Notes under the pieces: model-generated
Seen by the model: the letters and a program-made list of their open reading frames with translations, nothing else
Database searches by the model: none
Told to the model about the DNA's origin: nothing
NCBI GenBank assembly: GCA_043751595.1
Contig: JAYUZR010000023.1
Coordinates: forward strand, 1 to 5,892
DNA from: JAYUZR01 sp043751595
GTDB lineage: Bacteria; Patescibacteriota; UBA1384; CAILIB01
DNA: 5,892 nt
Direction of reading: 5' to 3'
Shown: positions 1-4,323 of the stretch, piece after piece
Numbering within the stretch: position 1 is the first letter of the stretch
Layout of the letters: each line of letters opens with the position of its first letter
Made by a program: the position numbers and the translations under genes

Positions 1-63
1 TGGTAGATACTGGCTAGCACTGCAGCCGCAGGAGCACCTTGCCAAGCGGCAGAAAGAAAAAGT

Positions 64-675
64 ATGTTCTCTAACAATCCGTGGCCGATTACCCTGATAA
101 TCGTCACCCTCCTCTCAGCGGGCTACTTGATGTACATCATCGATGTAGCAAAAGGCCGAACTAGTCCCGCAAAGGCTACCTGGATAACCTGGAGCCTCCT
201 CGACATTGCGGCGCTCCTTGCGGCGCAAGCCTCGGGAGCAGGACCAGCAATCGCCCTTCTCTACGTCCACACCGGGTGGACCATCATTACGATGGTCTTC
301 GCACTGATCAAAGGGAGTGGATCCTTCACTAAGACCGATTACTTATCCTTCCTCATTGCAACTATCGGCGGCGTTGTCTGGAAAGTAAGAGGCAGTAGCG
401 ACGAAGGAAGTCTCGCAATGATAATTGCACTCTTCTGCGGTGGCCTGCCACTCTGGGGCGTGGCGTGGAGAAACCCGAAAAAGGCTTCCCCTGAAGCCTG
501 GATACTCTTCGCTATTGGGAACGCTTGCGGACTCCTTTTGGTTCCACCAGCAAAACTAACGATAGCAACGTACGGCGCCTGGATTTTTCCCGTTTACGCG
601 GGAACCATCTGCGCTCTGTACACTGCCTTCATATACTACGCGCGGTATCGCAAGAAAAACCGCAGACGAAGGTAG
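64..675 (+). CDS. Seven-helix integral membrane protein of unknown function
   Basis: The 203-residue product is almost entirely hydrophobic. Seven membrane segments can be read at about residues 8-27, 39-57, 61-82, 92-107, 116-135, 144-162 and 168-193, followed by a very basic tail (RYRKKNRRRR) that should stay in the cytoplasm. The loop before helix 2 (GRTSPAKATWITW, residues 31-43) is echoed before helix 6 (NPKKASPEAWILF, residues 137-149). This suggests two three-helix halves joined by a linker helix, as in PQ-loop/SWEET-type transporters. That parallel is inference, and no PQ motif is visible. I associate the 'G.T.P...TW..W' pattern with uncharacterised CPR membrane proteins, from memory only. 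No Shine-Dalgarno and no well-placed -10 precede the ATG at 64, so the gene may be the end of an operon that starts left of the window. It stops with TAG and is followed at once by a terminator. No function is assigned. Confidence 0.85.
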   Translation: MFSNNPWPITLIIVTLLSAGYLMYIIDVAKGRTSPAKATWITWSLLDIAALLAAQASGAGPAIALLYVHTGWTIITMVFALIKGSGSFTKTDYLSFLIATIGGVVWKVRGSSDEGSLAMIIALFCGGLPLWGVAWRNPKKASPEAWILFAIGNACGLLLVPPAKLTIATYGAWIFPVYAGTICALYTAFIYYARYRKKNRRRR

Positions 676-687
676 TCAACCGAAAAG

Positions 688-720
688 AAAAAGCCCGGCG
701 CCAACGCGCCGGGCTTTTTT
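688..720. terminator. Bidirectional intrinsic terminator
   Basis: A perfect 9-bp GC stem (GCCCGGCGC at 693-701 with GCGCCGGGC at 706-714) closes a CAAC loop. It is flanked by five A on the left (688-692) and six T on the right (715-720). Read on either strand it is a stem followed by a T tract. It therefore serves both the membrane-protein gene ending at 675 (+) and trhO ending at 727 (-). Confidence 0.95.
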
Positions 721-726
721 GATCCC

Positions 727-1620
727 TTACACTGTAGCCAGCTTTGGCGCCCAAGCAGCCGTACCAGCTGGAGCGTATTCTGGATGCTTAGCGGCGCATT
801 CTTCACAGCAGATAAAATGGCGACGATACACGAGATCGGCATCGTCATTTACAAAGTTCTCGCTTGGTTTGCCGCATTCTCGGCAACGACCAATTACTTT
901 GTGCTCAGGGCTATCGGTATTGAACCCCATCGTTACTCGGCCATCAAAAACATAGAGCTTGCCGACAAAATCTTGATTAGGGTACTGCTCCATATAGGTA
1001 ACAATGCCACCATGCAGCTGATAGACCTCGCCAAAACCTTCTTTAAGTAAGAAGCCGGAAGCCTTTTCACAGCGAACACCGCCGGTACAAACAGTTACCA
1101 CTACCTTATCTTTAAGATGCTCAATTTCGGGCAAGATCTCGGGCAAATCGCGGAAGTTCTTGAAGGCCGGCAAATGCGAGCCCTCGAAGTGCCCGGCTAA
1201 GTGCTCGTACTCGTTGCGCATATCAACGATGTAGAACTCTTTATCAGAGTGAATCCAGGTATGTAGCTCTTCAGCGGTAATGTACGGAGCGGTGAACTCG
1301 GCAGGGTTAAAATCGTCTTCCTTAAGCGACCCGGTAACAATCTCGCCACGCAATTTAACCGCAAGCTTAGGAAACGCCTGACCCGTGCCTTCACTTCGCT
1401 TCATGTGAATACCAGCAAAACGGGGATCGGAAAGAAGTTCTTGCACGAAGACTTCTGTATTCTCTACTGTACCCTCAAGCGTGCCGTTCATGCCTTCTTC
1501 GGCAATCAAAATGCGACCGGTAAGACCGAGCTCGGCACAACGGGCTTTTTGCTTTGCTACAAGCTCGGCAGCATCGGCCAAGTGGCCGTAGTAATAATAG
1601 AGGAGAACTTGATACTTCAT
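727..1620 (-). CDS. trhO: tRNA uridine(34) hydroxylase, rhodanese family (TrhO/YceA)
   Basis: The 297-residue product matches the YceA/TrhO family. Family members install 5-hydroxyuridine at tRNA wobble position 34 using molecular oxygen, the first step toward the cmo5U/mo5U modifications. Residues 1-92 form the N-terminal ferredoxin-like domain (LIAEEGMNGTLEG near 38-50, then FPKLAVKLRGEIVT near 83-96). Residues about 113-215 form the rhodanese domain, with IVDMRNEYEHLAGHF (131-145) and the active-site loop CTGGVRCEKA, whose catalytic Cys is C178. The C-terminal segment carries two cysteine clusters (C246/C249 and C271/C272/C275) that could bind a metal. E. coli TrhO is about 350 residues, so this is a shorter form, with the missing length at the C-terminus. 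The ATG at 1620 is chosen because it begins the family's typical N-terminus and sits 5 nt after a TATAAT box. The gene stands alone, and the neighbour upstream is separated by 174 bp. Confidence 0.94.
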   Translation of the reverse strand: MKYQVLLYYYYGHLADAAELVAKQKARCAELGLTGRILIAEEGMNGTLEGTVENTEVFVQELLSDPRFAGIHMKRSEGTGQAFPKLAVKLRGEIVTGSLKEDDFNPAEFTAPYITAEELHTWIHSDKEFYIVDMRNEYEHLAGHFEGSHLPAFKNFRDLPEILPEIEHLKDKVVVTVCTGGVRCEKASGFLLKEGFGEVYQLHGGIVTYMEQYPNQDFVGKLYVFDGRVTMGFNTDSPEHKVIGRCRECGKPSENFVNDDADLVYRRHFICCEECAAKHPEYAPAGTAAWAPKLATV

Positions 1621-1625
1621 TACTG

Positions 1626-1631
1626 ATTATA
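1626..1631 (-). promoter_or_regulatory. Putative -10 box of trhO, leaderless spacing
   Basis: On the minus strand a perfect TATAAT ends 5 nt before the trhO ATG. Normal -10 to +1 spacing would place the transcript start within one base of the start codon. No recognisable -35 and no Shine-Dalgarno are present. The mRNA is inferred to be leaderless. Confidence 0.6.
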
Positions 1632-1729
1632 TGTAGCAGAAATCAGAGACCAGGCCTACTCCCCATGCCCTCTTGACGGTGACAAGGCTTCGGCGGTATG
1701 GTCGGCGTGAAGTTAGCAATAATATCTTT

Positions 1730-1837
1730 CGAGAGGCCCGGGTGTTCCTCCGCTGTGCGGGGGGTTAAGCCCGGGATAACCAGCTCGCTAGACGCTACTT
1801 CTCACGATAGCCCCGATTCTTCGGGGTTATTTTATAT
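1730..1837 (+). ncRNA. Candidate small structured RNA with 3' terminator-like hairpin
   Basis: This covers most of the right half of the 174-bp gap between trhO and the DUF3800 gene, plus the last 43 bp of the latter. A long interrupted hairpin can be drawn from 1730 to 1787. It has CGAG/CTCG at its base, then GG/CC, then CCCGGG (1737-1742) with CCCGGG (1770-1775), then CCTCCGC (1747-1753) with GCGGGGG (1757-1763) and a TGT loop. A second hairpin, CCCCGA-TTCT-TCGGGG (1811-1826), is followed by a T-rich run (1827-1837), like a terminator. The non-Watson-Crick pairs (T1749-G1762, G1810-T1827) are G-U wobbles only if the plus strand is transcribed. A weak TAATAT at 1720-1725 would start a transcript near 1732. 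I recognise no known family, and SRP tip, tmRNA and RNase P motifs are absent. The second hairpin lies inside codons for the DUF3800 C-terminus, so its fold could be incidental. Confidence 0.35.
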
Positions 1838-2406
1838 AGGATGATGTTTTGCGTAAAAAGCTCCCCATAATTACCGATTCCACACTCGCTGGCGCGAATT
1901 GCACCGGCGAACCAGTCAGCAACCTGGACACCGCGCATTACTTCAGAATCAACCATTCGGACATACACATGCATATTGGAAAAGTCTTTTTGTAAAAAGT
2001 CTTCAATATACTCTTCCACTTGATGAGTCTTCATCCCCTTAATTGATCGATTATCCAAAAGTAATGTCATAGATTCAGGAGTATTCTTGCCCAAAACCAA
2101 TGTAAGCAACGTAGTTACGTATTCAAGATATTCAAAAAAGCCACTTTTAGATGTAACTGCATAAACTTTAACCGGCATCCCAAGTAAAAAGGCAATTGTC
2201 TTTTCCCTCATGGCAGGACTAATTCGACCGTCCGAATACTTTACCTCACCGCGGAATCCGCGTCCTTTTTCACGGAAGTGGTTAACAATCCACTTCTCAT
2301 ACATGCGAGCCATCAACTTTACATCTTCTGTCACCACCGCGCACAACACAAAGAGCTCACCAGTACTTGGCACGTTTCCGCTTTCGTCGATAAATACATG
2401 GAGCAT
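1795..2406 (-). CDS. DUF3800 domain protein
   Basis: The 203-residue product opens with VFIDESGN (residues 4-11), the hallmark of DUF3800, a family predicted to have an RNase H-like fold. Further acidic positions fit the pattern: E54/K56 in GEVKYSD, D118 in LLLDNRS, and D153/S154 followed by QVADWFAGAI with D164. The family is often found near phage, mobile-element and defence genes, but its biochemical role is not established. A nuclease-like activity would be inference. Length is normal for the family and the acidic residues look intact. Two sampled 60-bp blocks (1981-2040 and 2101-2160) have 20 G+C each, about 33%. Blocks in trhO and the Mur ligase are near 47-50%, and another block of this gene (2221-2280) is near 52%. 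This fits, but does not prove, acquisition by transfer. The ATG at 2406 gives the family's N-terminus. The last codons overlap the hairpin at 1811-1826. Confidence 0.9.
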   Translation of the reverse strand: MLHVFIDESGNVPSTGELFVLCAVVTEDVKLMARMYEKWIVNHFREKGRGFRGEVKYSDGRISPAMREKTIAFLLGMPVKVYAVTSKSGFFEYLEYVTTLLTLVLGKNTPESMTLLLDNRSIKGMKTHQVEEYIEDFLQKDFSNMHVYVRMVDSEVMRGVQVADWFAGAIRASECGIGNYGELFTQNIILYKITPKNRGYREK

Positions 2407-2412
2407 TCTGCC

Positions 2413-2421
2413 AGGCTAGCA
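2413..2421 (-). promoter_or_regulatory. Putative extended -10 of the DUF3800 gene
   Basis: The minus strand reads TGC-TAGCCT, 6 nt before the ATG at 2406. The T, A and final T that matter most in a -10 box are present, together with the upstream TG of an extended -10. Expected initiation falls exactly on the A of the ATG. The middle of the hexamer is poor, so support comes mainly from the matching arrangement at the neighbouring genes. Confidence 0.4.
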
Positions 2422-2451
2422 TGTTTACCGTGACTGCAGGCTGACATGCTA
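2417..2451. repeat. Inverted repeat between divergent genes
   Basis: TAGCATGT (2417-2424) is the exact reverse complement of ACATGCTA (2444-2451), with 19 bp between them. It lies in the 73-bp divergent promoter region and its left arm overlaps the putative -10 of the DUF3800 gene. It could be an operator for a dimeric regulator. An 8-bp pair at this distance can also arise by chance. Confidence 0.3.
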
Positions 2452-2464
2452 CAACACAAAAACC

Positions 2465-2473
2465 TGCTACCAT
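2465..2473 (+). promoter_or_regulatory. Putative extended -10 of the Mur ligase gene, leaderless spacing
   Basis: TGC-TACCAT ends 6 nt before the ATG at 2480, so the predicted first transcribed base is the A of the start codon. TACCAT matches four of six consensus positions including the three critical ones, and the TG of an extended -10 is present. CTGACA at 2441-2446 resembles a -35, but its 21-bp spacer is too long. No Shine-Dalgarno is seen. Confidence 0.5.
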
Positions 2474-2479
2474 TTACCC

Positions 2480-3901
2480 ATGAACGCACAACCTCACGCT
2501 CACTTTATTGGTCTTTGCGGCGCTGGCATGAGTGCCGTTGCCAAACTACTCCTAGACGCCGGCTACACGGTTTCAGGATCTGACGAAGGCTGCTATCCAC
2601 CTATTAGCGATGTTATTGCCCGCTATGGCATCGAGTGCAACACCCAGTACCGCGCAGAAAATATCCCAAAAAACACGGATATCATTATTATTGGCAAGCA
2701 CGCTAAGCTTGTTCCCGAAGAAAATGAAGAAGTAGCCGCCGCGTTCGCCAGCGGAAAAGAAATCCTTTCCTTCCCCCAAGTTTTGCAGCGCCTAACTGAG
2801 AAAACTGAGAACTACGTAGTAGTTGGAAGCTACGGAAAATCTACCACTACCGCCCTCATCACCTGGACCCTTACCCACGCCGGTAAGAACCCAAGCTATT
2901 TCTTAGGTGCCGCCGCTAAAAACTTTACAGATAACGGCCACCTTAGTACTGGTAATCAGTTTGCACTAGAGGGCGATGAGTACCCAGCCGCCAACTGGGA
3001 TACTGCCTCCAAGTTTATGTACTATAACGCCAAGTATTGCCTGCTTACTTCTGGCGAGCACGATCACATAAACGTTTTTCCAACTATTGAAGACTATCTC
3101 AAGCCGTTTCAGGCGTTGGTGCAAACCCTTCCCGCCGATGGCCTCTTGGCCGCCTGCCGAACCGGCAAGAATATGGAGGAAGTTACCTCTCTTAGCACCG
3201 CACCCCTTCTGTGGTACGCCGCGCAACCTGTAGCTGGCGCAACCTGGTGGGCCGAGAACATTGAGCGCGGCAGCCAGCTAGCTTCGTTTGATCTGATGCA
3301 CGAAGGCGAAAAAGCCTGCCGCATCGAGACCATCATGCTTGGCCTTCATAACATCGAAAATATCGTCGGAGCCGGCGCCCTTCTTATTACTACCGGCGCG
3401 GTTACTCCAGAAGAGTTTGGCGCCGCCATGAAAACGTTTAGCGGAGTACAACGCCGTCTCGAACTCCTCACCAAGCCCGGACAAGTGCCTATCTATAGCG
3501 ATTTTGGCTCCTCACGCGCTAAAGCACTGGCGGGGATTCAAACTATTCGCGAGCAATACCCCGAGCACTTACTCGTGGTTTGTTTTGAGCCACATACCTT
3601 TAGTTTTAGAAACCGAGAGGCCTTGGAGTGGTATGACGATCTCTTCTTAAAGGCTGACATGGTCTATGTCTTCCAGCCACCCACTCATGGAGCAAGTACA
3701 CACGAGCAACTGACCCAAGATGAAATTGTGAACCAAATCTGTGCCAGTGGTATTCAGGCCGAAGGCATAAGTTCCGCCGACCAACTCCTCAAGCAGGCAG
3801 AATGGCTGAAAACCTATAAGCAACCCTTTGTAGTTCTTTTTGAAACCAGTGGCGGGTTTGATGGGGCAATGCCGAGGATGGTTGAGGCCCTTACAGCTTA
3901 G
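2480..3901 (+). CDS. mpl: Mur ligase family protein, Mpl-like (murein tripeptide ligase)
   Basis: The 473-residue product has the three Mur ligase domains. The N-terminal Rossmann-like domain has FIGLCGAGMSAVAKLL (residues 9-24) and GSDEGCYPPISD (33-44), whose YPP is typical of Mpl rather than MurC. The central ATPase domain has P-loop GSYGKSTTT (116-124), LEGDEYP (163-169), the Mpl-type SKF..YNAKY segment (177-186), EHDH (193-196) and GLHNIEN (288-294). The C-terminal domain starts near GVQRRLELL (322-330) and ends with ETSGGFDGAMPRMVEAL. Mpl joins UDP-MurNAc to the recycled tripeptide L-Ala-gamma-D-Glu-meso-Dap in the cytoplasm, using ATP. Two signatures differ from the family: GTHGKTTT reads GSYGKSTTT, and the 'D(Y/F)AHHP' motif is DFGSSRA (341-347). 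The real substrate may therefore differ, and MurC or another CPR-specific Mur ligase remain alternatives. The gene stands alone and is divergent from the DUF3800 gene. Its stop overlaps that of the convergent gene by 11 bp. Family assignment is firm, the mpl symbol less so. Confidence 0.88.
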   Translation: MNAQPHAHFIGLCGAGMSAVAKLLLDAGYTVSGSDEGCYPPISDVIARYGIECNTQYRAENIPKNTDIIIIGKHAKLVPEENEEVAAAFASGKEILSFPQVLQRLTEKTENYVVVGSYGKSTTTALITWTLTHAGKNPSYFLGAAAKNFTDNGHLSTGNQFALEGDEYPAANWDTASKFMYYNAKYCLLTSGEHDHINVFPTIEDYLKPFQALVQTLPADGLLAACRTGKNMEEVTSLSTAPLLWYAAQPVAGATWWAENIERGSQLASFDLMHEGEKACRIETIMLGLHNIENIVGAGALLITTGAVTPEEFGAAMKTFSGVQRRLELLTKPGQVPIYSDFGSSRAKALAGIQTIREQYPEHLLVVCFEPHTFSFRNREALEWYDDLFLKADMVYVFQPPTHGASTHEQLTQDEIVNQICASGIQAEGISSADQLLKQAEWLKTYKQPFVVLFETSGGFDGAMPRMVEALTA

Positions 3902-4322
3902 CACTCGCCTTAGGAGTGGCCACGGGAGATACAAGCGGAGAAGTCGATGCTTCGGGAGATTTTTCCGTAGCGGTCTTCGGTGCGTTCACTATCCCAATCG
4001 CCACCAACTTTTGCGTACTCGGACGGTACACATACGCCTTTCCCGTATCTGCATACAGGAGTACTTTATCCCCATTAGCGCTTTCAGCAAACACTGGTTG
4101 ATCAGCCAACTTCTCAACGTCACTCACCGTGGCGAGCGTTGGCTGGCCAGCAGGAAGTTCGGCCAATTTTCCAATTCGCTCAATCAGCTGCGTAAGTTCA
4201 AAATCGGCCTGCTTGGTTTGTAAATCGTGATAGCGGTAGGCAAAGAATCCGGCGACGCCGATGGAAGCAAAGGCAACTGTAACGGCGAAGAAAGTAATAA
4301 TAAGAGTGGAACGAGACTTCAT
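3891..4322 (-). CDS. Small membrane-anchored extracytoplasmic protein, unknown function
   Basis: The 143-residue product has a short basic start (MKSR), one hydrophobic helix at about residues 6-29, and a polar helical stretch (about 32-55) that could be a coiled coil. A compact domain of about residues 62-113 follows, containing VFAESANGDKVLLY (77-90) and KAYVYRPSTQKLVAIGIV (95-112). It ends in a disordered tail rich in Pro, Ser, Thr, Ala and Lys. I recall the 'NGDKVL.Y....KA..YRPS..K' core from uncharacterised CPR/Saccharibacteria proteins, and no function is known to me. The expected location is anchored by the N-terminal helix with the domain outside, as in minor pilin-like or other surface proteins, but no prepilin cleavage motif is visible. 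The ATG at 4322 follows the upstream stop after one base, so the two are probably co-transcribed and translationally coupled. Its TAA overlaps the end of the convergent Mur ligase gene. Confidence 0.8.
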   Translation of the reverse strand: MKSRSTLIITFFAVTVAFASIGVAGFFAYRYHDLQTKQADFELTQLIERIGKLAELPAGQPTLATVSDVEKLADQPVFAESANGDKVLLYADTGKAYVYRPSTQKLVAIGIVNAPKTATEKSPEASTSPLVSPVATPKASAKL

Positions 4323-4323
4323 A

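Noticed and set aside
2..97. Plus-strand frame open from the left edge, ending at TGA 95-97
   Set aside because: It could be the C-terminus of an upstream gene overlapping the first gene by 34 bp. Only about 31 residues are visible, with no recognisable motif, and other frames stop at 4-6 and 15-17.
784..1050. Plus-strand frame antisense to trhO
   Set aside because: It is a shadow of a confidently identified gene, with no family motif and no start signals.
1626..1720. SAM-I or yybP-ykoY riboswitch upstream of trhO
   Set aside because: Short matches such as CAAGAG and GGGGAGTAG occur on the minus strand, but the remaining conserved cores are absent and the element lies partly upstream of the putative promoter.
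1737..1775. Duplicated CCCGGG as a mobile-element target site
   Set aside because: The 6-mer is palindromic and fits better as the two sides of a hairpin stem. There is no transposase or terminal repeat nearby.
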